From the NCBI RefSeq assembly GCF_006715785.1, contig NZ_VFNX01000001.1, forward strand, positions 4,878,001 to 4,942,000: a stretch of DNA of 64,000 nucleotides, given 5' to 3'. This stretch comes from Streptomyces puniciscabiei (GTDB taxonomy: Bacteria; Actinomycetota; Actinomycetes; Streptomycetales; Streptomycetaceae). Each line of letters starts with the position of its first letter. Positions within the stretch are counted from its first letter, which is position 1. The notes beneath the pieces were generated by a model. That model did not search any database. It had not been told where the DNA came from and saw only the letters and a list, made by a program, of their open reading frames with translations. The position numbers were made by a program, and so were the translations under genes. This document shows positions 46,769 to 54,040 of the stretch, one piece after another.

Positions 46769-47184
46769 GCTGTTCCTTACCTGTCAGAGGGCCGATTTCT
46801 TACTCGTGCCTACACCGTTCCCCATCGTGTACCTCGGGGCGGCGTACGTCATCTCCTCGGTGTCACCCGTCGGTCTCCCTCGGTCAAAACGCAACGATAC
46901 GCCCGGGGTGTGACAGGCTTGGCAAAGGTGTTCGAGGCGCGTATCGCCGGATGATTCTGAGATGATTTCGAACGGTGCAAACCGGGCACATCGGTGTGAT
47001 GTGGCTCACTCGGAATCGAGATACGGTGCCAGGAGTTGCGGCGACACGGCCCGGATCGTCACCGTTTCGGCGGTCCAAACGGCCGGGTACTTGCGCGATC
47101 CGCCCCGCCCGTGTGGACTACGGCCAATGCTTCGCGCACGCGCGTGGCTGAGATACTCATCAAGACATGATCAGGAGGCAACCC
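46769..47184. other. Divergent intergenic region between aceE and the DUF3052 gene
   Basis: 416 bases without a convincing gene. It holds the aceE ribosome site (AAGGAA, minus strand) and the AGGAGG site of the DUF3052 gene (47173-47178). A short CTCG-GAAT-CGAG palindrome lies near 47010-47021. I see no clear -10/-35 pair or riboswitch, and no small ORF with a good ribosome site. Confidence 0.6.
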
Positions 47185-47622
47185 GTGAGCGCGACCGCGG
47201 ACCACGCGGAGGAGCGGACGAACCCTGCCGCCAGGCTGGGGTTCCAGCCCGGGCAGGTGGTCCAGGAGATCGGCTACGACGACGACGTCGACCAGGAGCT
47301 CCGCGAGGCCATCGAGGAAGCCATCGAGGGCGACCTCATGGACGAGGACTACGACGACGTGGCCGACGCCGTTGTGCTGTGGTTCCGTGACGACGACGGC
47401 GACCTGACGGATGCGCTGGTGGATGCCACCACGTACATCGAAGAGGGCGGCGCGATCCTGCTTCTCACGCCGAAGACCGGCCGTGCGGGGTACGTGGAGC
47501 CGAGCGACATCCAGGACGCCGCCACGACGGCCGGCCTGACGGCGTCGAAGAGCGTCAGTGTGGGCAAGGACTGGAGCGGAAGCCGGCTGGCCACGCCGAA
47601 GGCAGCCAAGTCCAAGAAGTGA
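47185..47622 (+). CDS. DUF3052 family protein
   Basis: A 145-residue acidic protein of the actinobacterial DUF3052 family. Core segments are LGFQPGQVVQEIGYDDDVD and VADAVVLWFRDDDGDLTDAL, then YIEEGGAILLLTPKTGRAGY, with a short Lys-rich tail. GTG at 47185 follows AGGAGG by six bases and is preferred to an upstream ATG that overlaps the ribosome site. Conserved next to aceE in Streptomyces; related proteins are thought to be regulatory, but the function is unproven. Confidence 0.88.
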   Translation: MSATADHAEERTNPAARLGFQPGQVVQEIGYDDDVDQELREAIEEAIEGDLMDEDYDDVADAVVLWFRDDDGDLTDALVDATTYIEEGGAILLLTPKTGRAGYVEPSDIQDAATTAGLTASKSVSVGKDWSGSRLATPKAAKSKK

Positions 47623-47755
47623 TCTCCTCTCCCCCACCGGACGGGCCGGCTTTCGCCCCGGCCCGTCCGGAAGGCCCCGGTGATCGCTGCGTAGGGTGGA
47701 CCCGAGCGTGTGCTGTGCGCTCAACCCGAACGGCCCACCGAAGGGATGCACGACG

Positions 47756-48214
47756 ATGGCGATCCAGGTCGGCGACAAGGCGCCCGACTTCGAGCTCAAG
47801 GACAACCACGGCAGGACCGTGAAGCTCTCGGACTTCCGCGGCGAGAAGAACGTGGTCCTGCTCTTCTACCCCTTCGCCTTCACCGGCGTCTGCACCGGCG
47901 AGCTGTGCGAGCTGCGCGACAACCTGCCGAAGTTCGAAGGCCGCGACACCCAGCTGCTCGCCGTCTCCAACGACTCCATCCACACCCTGCGCGTCTTCGC
48001 CGAGCAGGAGGGCCTGGAGTACCCGCTGCTCAGCGACTTCTGGCCGCACGGCAACGTCTCGCGCGCGTACGGCGTCTTCGACGAGGACAAGGGATGCGCC
48101 GTCCGGGGCACCTTCATCATCGACAGGGAGGGCGTCGTGCGGTGGACCGTGGTCAACGGCCTGCCGGACGCGCGCGACCTGAACGACTACGTGAAGGCGC
48201 TCGACACCCTTTAG
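47756..48214 (+). CDS. Peroxiredoxin (AhpE/Bcp-like)
   Basis: This 152-residue thiol peroxidase reduces hydrogen peroxide, peroxynitrite or alkyl peroxides. The peroxidatic Cys is in [17 protein letters not shown], followed by another Cys four residues later. Thioredoxin-fold segments include [21 protein letters not shown] and [16 protein letters not shown] at 47756 begins the natural [14 protein letters not shown]. It lies in the same direction as the Ter genes that follow; a shared stress context is possible but co-transcription is not shown. Confidence 0.93.
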   Translation: MAIQVGDKAPDFELKDNHGRTVKLSDFRGEKNVVLLFYPFAFTGVCTGELCELRDNLPKFEGRDTQLLAVSNDSIHTLRVFAEQEGLEYPLLSDFWPHGNVSRAYGVFDEDKGCAVRGTFIIDREGVVRWTVVNGLPDARDLNDYVKALDTL

Positions 48215-48362
48215 GCCCCTGTAGGCCGACCGTGGCCGACACCTGTGATTCTCCGGGTCCAGGGTCTGCGGGGGGCGGGAACCCGTCACTAGGATCGGCT
48301 CGTTGATCCCATATCCGAAGCACGACGGGGCTCCCCGCCCCTGGACACCACATGGAGGACCC

Positions 48363-48938
48363 GTGGGAGTCAGCCTCAGCAAGGGCGGCAACGTATCGCT
48401 GACGAAGGAGGCCCCGGGCCTGACCGCCGTCATCGTCGGTCTGGGGTGGGACGTGCGCACCACGACCGGCACCGACTTCGACCTCGACGCCAGCGCGCTG
48501 CTGCTGAACAACTCCGGCAAGGTCGCCAGCGACCAGCACTTCGTCTTCTTCAACAACCTCAAGAGCCCCGACGGCTCGGTCGAGCACACCGGTGACAACC
48601 TCACCGGTGAGGGCGAGGGTGACGACGAGCAGATCAAGGTCAACCTGAGCGGCGTCCCGGCCGACATCGAGAAGATCGTCTTCCCCGTGTCGATCTACGA
48701 CGCCGAGAACCGCCAGCAGTCCTTCGGCCAGGTCCGCAACGCGTTCATCCGCGTCGTGAACCAGGCCAACCAGCAGGAGATCGCCCGCTACGACCTCAGT
48801 GAGGACGCCTCCACCGAGACGGCCATGGTCTTCGGCGAGCTGTACCGGCACGGGGCGGAGTGGAAGTTCCGGGCCATCGGCCAGGGCTACGCCTCCGGCC
48901 TGCGCGGCATCGCGCAGGACTTCGGCGTCAACGTCTGA
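48363..48938 (+). CDS. terD: TerD family protein (copy 1)
   Basis: A 191-residue TerD-domain protein associated with tellurite and general stress resistance. TerD folds bind calcium; the expected acidic elements are present as [11 protein letters not shown] and [18 protein letters not shown]. The C-terminal GEWKF-like [19 protein letters not shown] is conserved. GTG at 48363 has GGAGGACC upstream. It is followed after 107 bases by a close paralog. A 62-nt stretch around the calcium loop is identical between the two genes. Confidence 0.95.
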   Translation: MGVSLSKGGNVSLTKEAPGLTAVIVGLGWDVRTTTGTDFDLDASALLLNNSGKVASDQHFVFFNNLKSPDGSVEHTGDNLTGEGEGDDEQIKVNLSGVPADIEKIVFPVSIYDAENRQQSFGQVRNAFIRVVNQANQQEIARYDLSEDASTETAMVFGELYRHGAEWKFRAIGQGYASGLRGIAQDFGVNV

Positions 48939-49045
48939 TCCCGGCAGGGTTACGACACCTGCACCGTCCGGCGCCGCACCGTTTACGGTCGGCGCCGGAC
49001 GCGCAGGACAACCAGGGAAAGCACCACTAGGGGAGGACCAGCATC

Positions 49046-49624
49046 ATGGGCGTCACGCTCGCCAAGGGGGGCAATGTCTCCCTCTCGAAGGCCGCACCGA
49101 ACCTCACGAACGTCACGATCGGGCTCGGCTGGGACGCGCGTTCCACCACCGGCGCCCCCTTCGACCTGGACGCCAGCGCGCTGCTGTGCGGCGCCGGCAA
49201 CCGCGTCCTGGGCGACGAGTGGTTCGTCTTCTACAACCAGCTCAAGAGCCCCGACGGCTCGGTCGAGCACACCGGTGACAACCTCACCGGTGAGGGCGAG
49301 GGCGACGACGAAACGATCCTCGTGGACCTCACCAAGGTCCCGGCCCACTGCGAGAAGATCGTCTTCCCCGTCTCCATCCACATGGCGGACGAGCGCGGCC
49401 AGACTTTCGGCCAGGTCTCCAACGCCTTCATCCGGGTCGTGAACCAGGCCGACGGCCAGGAACTGGCCCGCTACGACCTCAGCGAGGACGCCTCCACCGA
49501 GACCGCCATGATCTTCGGCGAGCTGTACCGCTACCAGGGCGAATGGAAGTTCCGCGCGGTCGGTCAGGGGTACGCGTCGGGCCTGCGCGGCATCGCCCTC
49601 GACTTCGGGGTGAACGTCTCGTAG
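49046..49624 (+). CDS. terD: TerD family protein (copy 2)
   Basis: This 192-residue paralog of the preceding gene has the same calcium-binding elements ([11 protein letters not shown] and [17 protein letters not shown]). It differs by Cys residues (LLCGAGNRV and VPAHCEKIV) absent from copy 1. ATG at 49046 has GGGAGGA upstream. Both TerD proteins are the small cytosolic partners expected for a TerC-type membrane protein, whose candidate (DUF475) follows. Confidence 0.95.
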   Translation: MGVTLAKGGNVSLSKAAPNLTNVTIGLGWDARSTTGAPFDLDASALLCGAGNRVLGDEWFVFYNQLKSPDGSVEHTGDNLTGEGEGDDETILVDLTKVPAHCEKIVFPVSIHMADERGQTFGQVSNAFIRVVNQADGQELARYDLSEDASTETAMIFGELYRYQGEWKFRAVGQGYASGLRGIALDFGVNVS

Positions 49625-49734
49625 CCGAACTCCCTCCTCGTGGCCCGGGCTGTGGCTTTTCGGTGAGGACCGCCCTCGGCGCTACCAGCGACCGGGTGTC
49701 CCTCTACACTCGTGGTCAACGTTTAGCAAAGCCG

Positions 49735-49760
49735 AGTACGGCGCGGGGGAGCCCCGTACT
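49735..49760 (+). promoter_or_regulatory. Structured leader hairpin before the DUF475 gene
   Basis: AGTACGG (49735-49741) can pair with CCGTACT (49754-49760); alternatively CGGGG pairs with CCCCG inside (49744-49756). It lies 19 bases before the GTG start and covers a GGGGGAG that might otherwise act as ribosome site. TerC-family genes in other bacteria are often controlled by Mn-sensing yybP-ykoY riboswitches, but I cannot see the full consensus. Confidence 0.35.
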
Positions 49761-49778
49761 GACACGATTGGGTAGCCA

Positions 49779-50918
49779 GTGCTTCTGAAAACCTTCGGCT
49801 GGTCGTTCGCGGTCACCGCGCTCGGCCTGGTCGCCGCGGTCTTCTACGGGGGGTGGGAGGCCTTCGGCGTCGTGGCGATCCTGGCCGTGCTCGAGATCTC
49901 GCTGTCGTTCGACAACGCGGTGGTCAACGCCGGCATCCTGAAGAAGATGAACGCCTTCTGGCAGAAGATCTTCCTCACCGTCGGCGTTCTCATCGCGGTG
50001 TTCGGCATGCGGCTGGTCTTCCCGGTCGTGATCGTCGCCCTCACGGCCAAGCTCAACCCGTACGACGCGGTCCACCTGGCCCTCACCGACAAGGACCGCT
50101 ACCAGCAGCTGGTCACCGACGCCCACCCGGCGATCGCCGCGTTCGGCGGGATGTTCCTGTTGATGATCTTCCTGGACTTCATCTTCGAGGACCGGGACAT
50201 CCAGTGGCTGCAGTGGCTGGAGCGGCCGCTGGCCAAGCTCGGCAAGATCGACATGCTGTCGGTCTGCGTCTCGCTGATCGTCCTGCTGATCACCTCCTTC
50301 ACCTTCGCCACCCAGGCCCACCAGCACGGAGGCGCCCATGTCGACAAGGCGCAGACGGTCCTGATCGCCGGTATCGCCGGCCTGATCACCTACATGATCG
50401 TCGGCGGCCTGTCCGGGTACTTCGAGGACCGGCTGGAGGAAGAGGAGGAGCGCGAGCACGAGGAGGAGGAAGAGGCCGCCCGCACCGGCAAGAAGCGCTC
50501 GCCGGTCGTCCTGGCCGGCCAGGCGGCGTTCTTCATGTTCCTCTACCTCGAGGTCCTGGACGCGTCCTTCTCCTTCGACGGAGTGATCGGCGCCTTCGCC
50601 ATCACCAACGACATCGTGATGATGGCCCTCGGCCTCGGCATCGGCGCGATGTACGTCCGGTCCCTCACGGTCTACCTGGTCCGCCAGGGCACCCTCGACG
50701 ACTACGTCTACCTGGAGCACGGCGCCCACTACGCCATCGGCGCCCTGGCCGTGATCCTCATGGTCACCATCCAGTACGAGATCAACGAGGTCGTCACCGG
50801 TCTCGTCGGCGTCGTCCTGATCGCCTGGTCCTTCTGGTCCTCCGTCCGCCGCAACCGCGCCCTCGCGGCCGAGGGCGAGGGCACCGACGAGAAGACCGAG
50901 GTCTCCTCAGGGGTGTGA
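49779..50918 (+). CDS. DUF475/TerC-like integral membrane protein
   Basis: The 379-residue protein has about nine membrane segments. It carries the two TerC-type ExxxxFDN/D motifs, LEISLSFDNAVVNAG near residue 40 and LDASFSFDGVIGAFAI near 265, which are thought to bind metal. A highly charged cytoplasmic loop (DRLEEEEEREHEEEEEAA) sits between them. The start is GTG at 49779. DUF475 proteins accompany TerD genes in actinobacteria and probably form the membrane hub of the Ter system or a metal exporter. Confidence 0.9.
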   Translation: MLLKTFGWSFAVTALGLVAAVFYGGWEAFGVVAILAVLEISLSFDNAVVNAGILKKMNAFWQKIFLTVGVLIAVFGMRLVFPVVIVALTAKLNPYDAVHLALTDKDRYQQLVTDAHPAIAAFGGMFLLMIFLDFIFEDRDIQWLQWLERPLAKLGKIDMLSVCVSLIVLLITSFTFATQAHQHGGAHVDKAQTVLIAGIAGLITYMIVGGLSGYFEDRLEEEEEREHEEEEEAARTGKKRSPVVLAGQAAFFMFLYLEVLDASFSFDGVIGAFAITNDIVMMALGLGIGAMYVRSLTVYLVRQGTLDDYVYLEHGAHYAIGALAVILMVTIQYEINEVVTGLVGVVLIAWSFWSSVRRNRALAAEGEGTDEKTEVSSGV

Positions 50919-51070
50919 TCCCGGCCCCTACGGGACGGGTACGTGACAGATCCGGGCTGTGACAGGGTGTGACACCCCGCCCGGCGAGGAACGCTCTGAA
51001 TCGGGGCGGCCGACGCGCTCGGCCGCCCCGACGGCGTGGTGAACGAGTACGTGAACACCTGGGGGCGGGA

Positions 51071-51805
51071 ATGGGTTTCTTCGACGGGCTGCGGGGCGCC
51101 AGCGCCGCCGAATTCGACGCGGGCAACTCGACGAACACGATCGAACTGACCAGGCGGCACCAGACGGTGTCCCTCACCAAGCAGGACGCGGCCACCGGCC
51201 ACCTGCGCGTCAACCTCACCTGGCGGATGCGCACCTCCGACTTCGACAGCAACCAGCGCACCAGCCTCCTGCGACACCCCTTCAAGGCCCTCAGGCCACC
51301 GGAGGTCCTCGGCCACGGCCAGAGCATGGTCAACGTCGACCTCGACCTCGGCTGTCTCTACGAACTGACCGACGGCACCAAGGGCGTCGTCCAGCCGCTC
51401 GGCAACTACCTCGGCGACGTCAACGCACCGCCCTACATCAAGCTCAGCGGCGACGACCGCTTCGGCTCGGCGTCCGGCGAGACGATGTACGTCAACCTCG
51501 ACCACCGCGACGCGATCAAGCGCCTGCTGGTCTTCGTCTACATCTACGACCAGACCCCGGCCTTCGACCGCACCCACGCCATCGTCACCCTGTACCCCAG
51601 CAACGGCCCCCGCATCGAGATAGGCCTCGACGAACGCCATCCCCAGGCCCGCTCCTGCGCGGTGGTGATGATCGAGAACATCAAGGGCGAACTGGTCGTC
51701 CGCCGCGAGGTGAAGTTCGTGTACGGCTTCCAGGGCGAGCTGGACCGCCTGTACGGATGGGGGCTGCAGTGGGGGAGGGGCTACAAGACGAAGGTGGACA
51801 GGTGA
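51071..51805 (+). CDS. TerA-like tellurium resistance protein
   Basis: A 244-residue cytosolic beta-rich protein related to TerA/TerF members of the TerD superfamily. Typical stretches are NTIELTRRHQTVSLTK, MVNVDLDLGCLYELTDGTKG, PYIKLSGDDRFGSASGETM and RLLVFVYIYDQTPAFDRT. The acidic elements VDLDLGC and GDDRFG correspond to the calcium-binding face. ATG at 51071 has GGGCGGGA upstream. A dispersed repeat (51816-51896) follows its stop. Confidence 0.85.
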   Translation: MGFFDGLRGASAAEFDAGNSTNTIELTRRHQTVSLTKQDAATGHLRVNLTWRMRTSDFDSNQRTSLLRHPFKALRPPEVLGHGQSMVNVDLDLGCLYELTDGTKGVVQPLGNYLGDVNAPPYIKLSGDDRFGSASGETMYVNLDHRDAIKRLLVFVYIYDQTPAFDRTHAIVTLYPSNGPRIEIGLDERHPQARSCAVVMIENIKGELVVRREVKFVYGFQGELDRLYGWGLQWGRGYKTKVDR

Positions 51806-51815
51806 GGCGCCCCGT

Positions 51816-51896
51816 AAGGGGCGCGGGGCCGTATCGATATGCGGCTCCGCCGCGCGGGCGCGAGAAACCACATCGCGCCCGCAGTCGCAGAACCAC
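51816..51896 (+). repeat. Dispersed Streptomyces-type intergenic repeat, copy A
   Basis: This copy shares AAGGGGCGCG and the exact 19-mer GATATGCGGCTCCGCCGCG (51836-51854) with copy B at 57299-57380; flanking bases also align. It starts just after the TerA-like gene. Confidence 0.75.
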
Positions 51897-51922
51897 ATGA
51901 GGTCCCGACCCATTGGGCGCAC

Positions 51923-52651
51923 TCACCGCCCGATGAACTGTGGCCCCTGCGGAGGCAACCGGAAGTTCGGATCCACCGGCCCCACAGCCACCGGCACCGG
52001 CGCAGCCACAGGCTGGGGGTACCCGTACGCCGGCGGAGCCGACGTCGGCTGCGGATACCCGTAGGCCGGCGGCTGCTGCGGAACCGCCGGAGGCTCAGGC
52101 TCTTCCTCCGACTCGTCCACCGAGATACCGAAGTCCGTCGCGAGCCCCTTCAGCCCGTTCGAATACCCCTCGCCCAGCGCGCGGAACTTCCAGCCCTCCC
52201 CGCGCCGGTACAGCTCGCCGCAGATCAGCGCGGTCTCCGCACCCGTCTCCGGCTTGATCTCGAAGCGGGCCAGTGGCTCGGCGTCGGCGACCGCGGCGTC
52301 GTACAGCAGGATGCACAGCGCCGGCACCCGGTCGAAGGTGATCCCGTCCGCGGACGCGACCAGCAGGATCCGGCCGACGTCCGGCTCCACGCCGGGCAGA
52401 TCCGTCTGGATCGTGTCGGTCAGCCCCTCGGCGACGCGCTTCTTGCCCAGCCGCCACACCTTTCCGGAGGGGTGCCGGGGCTGGTTGTAGAAGACGAAGT
52501 CCTCGTCGGAGCGCACACGGCCGTCGGGGCCCAGCAGCAGCGCCGAGGCGTCCACGTCCGGAACCCCCTGCCCGGGCGTCCAGCGCAGCACGGCGCGGAC
52601 CGTGTCGGCTTCCAGCGGGACGTTCGACCCCTTCAGCATCGCGTGCGTCAT
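51923..52651 (-). CDS. Divergent TerD-domain protein with Pro/Tyr-rich tail
   Basis: The 242-residue protein has a TerD domain (residues 1-175, e.g. [19 protein letters not shown] and [20 protein letters not shown]). It is followed by about 65 residues rich in Pro, Tyr and Gln with AYGYPQP repeats. The first acidic calcium motif is kept, but the DNxTGEGxGDDE loop of the other two copies is replaced by [17 protein letters not shown], so one calcium site is probably lost. It is transcribed opposite to the rest of the island. ATG at 52651. Confidence 0.9.
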   Translation of the reverse strand: MTHAMLKGSNVPLEADTVRAVLRWTPGQGVPDVDASALLLGPDGRVRSDEDFVFYNQPRHPSGKVWRLGKKRVAEGLTDTIQTDLPGVEPDVGRILLVASADGITFDRVPALCILLYDAAVADAEPLARFEIKPETGAETALICGELYRRGEGWKFRALGEGYSNGLKGLATDFGISVDESEEEPEPPAVPQQPPAYGYPQPTSAPPAYGYPQPVAAPVPVAVGPVDPNFRLPPQGPQFIGR

Positions 52652-52839
52652 GCGGTCATCCTGCCTTCTCGGTCCTGGTCACGACAATGCGGGGGGTGGT
52701 GTCCCAGAGCGGTGCGGACACGGGCGAGTTACCGGAAATTCATGCCCGCGGGGAACCTCCGACATGGATCCCTACGTACTATTACCGGCCACCCTTTACC
52801 CAACACTGAGACTCGGGCTCGCGACCCTGAGGGAGTCCT

Positions 52840-54006
52840 ATGCGTCATTTCGGGCACATCGCCCCCGAGGTGCGGCAGCGCCTCTTCCACCGGGAGCCGT
52901 GCGCGTTCACCGCCGACGCTCCGGCCCGGCTGCTCGCCGCTGCCCTCGGCGCCACCCTGTACAGCCCGGCCACCCGGCCGCGGCTCGCCGACGACATCGT
53001 CAAGCAGGCCGGGAACGGCGTGGTCTCGATGGTGCTGTGCCTGGAGGACTCGATCGACGACGCGGACGTCGTGGCCGGCGAGGAGAACCTCGTCCGCCAG
53101 TTCGCCGACCTGGCCGCCCGGCCCGGCGTCGAGCCGCCGCTGCTCTTCATCCGGGTGCGCACGCCCGAGCAGATCCCCGACCTCGTACAGCGCCTCGGTG
53201 TGTCCGTCCGGCTGCTGTCCGGATTCGTGCTGCCCAAGTTCACCGAGGAACGCGGCATCCCCTTCCTCGAGGCCCTGACGGCCGCCGAGGCGGTCAGCGG
53301 GCACCGGCTGTTCGCCATGCCCGTCCTGGAGTCCCCGGAACTGCTCTACCGCGAGTCCCGCGTGGACACCCTGGAGGGCATCGCCCGCGCGGTCGACAAG
53401 TACCGCGACCGGGTCCTCGCGCTGCGCCTCGGCGTGACCGACTTCTGCTCCAGCTACGGCCTGCGCCGCGCCCCCGACATGACCGCCTACGACGTCCAGA
53501 TCGTCGCCTCCGTGATCGCCGACGTCGTGAACATGCTCGGCCGGGCCGACGGCACCGGATTCACCGTGACCGGGCCCGTGTGGGAGTACTTCCGGGTCTC
53601 CGAGCGCATGTTCAAGCCGCAGCTGAGGCAGAGCCCCTTCCTGGAGGTGCAGGCCGTCGAGCTGCGCGAGAGGCTGATCGAGCACGCCATGGACGGGCTG
53701 CTGCGGGAGATCTCCCTGGACCAGGCCAACGGCCTGCTCGGCAAGACCTGCATACACCCCTCCCACGTGCTGCCCGTCCACGCGCTGTCCGTGGTCAGCC
53801 ACGAGGAGTACAGCGACGCCCAGGACATCCTGCGGCCGGAACGCGGCGGCGGGGGTGTACTCCGGTCGGCCTACACGAACAAGATGAACGAGGTGAAGCC
53901 GCACCGCGCCTGGGCCGAGCGGACCCTGCTGCGCGCCGAGGTCTTCGGCGTGGCCCACCAGGACGTCGGCTTCGTGGAGCTGCTCGCCGCCGGGATACCC
54001 GGCTGA
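52840..54006 (+). CDS. HpcH/HpaI (CitE-like) aldolase/lyase of the Ter biosynthetic module
   Basis: A 388-residue TIM-barrel C-C lyase with CitE-type motifs: VLCLEDSIDDADV (Mg-binding Glu/Asp), LFIRVRTPEQI, VLPKFTE and LALRLGVTDFCS. The ATG at 52840 was chosen because the upstream sequence has AGGGAG. The gene heads a three-gene set with a PRTase-TRSP-StiP protein and a HAD phosphatase. Such sets were predicted (Anantharaman, Iyer and Aravind) to make a nucleoside-like metabolite linked to Ter proteins. Reaction and substrate are unknown. Confidence 0.85.
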   Translation: MRHFGHIAPEVRQRLFHREPCAFTADAPARLLAAALGATLYSPATRPRLADDIVKQAGNGVVSMVLCLEDSIDDADVVAGEENLVRQFADLAARPGVEPPLLFIRVRTPEQIPDLVQRLGVSVRLLSGFVLPKFTEERGIPFLEALTAAEAVSGHRLFAMPVLESPELLYRESRVDTLEGIARAVDKYRDRVLALRLGVTDFCSSYGLRRAPDMTAYDVQIVASVIADVVNMLGRADGTGFTVTGPVWEYFRVSERMFKPQLRQSPFLEVQAVELRERLIEHAMDGLLREISLDQANGLLGKTCIHPSHVLPVHALSVVSHEEYSDAQDILRPERGGGGVLRSAYTNKMNEVKPHRAWAERTLLRAEVFGVAHQDVGFVELLAAGIPG

Positions 54007-54040
54007 GCCGGGCCGATCTTTCAACGACGTCAAGGAACGC

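Noticed and set aside
43931..46954. 1007-codon plus-strand ORF opposite aceE
   Set aside because: It is the shadow of a highly conserved enzyme gene in GC-rich DNA; its translation is Arg/His/Val-rich with no recognisable domain.
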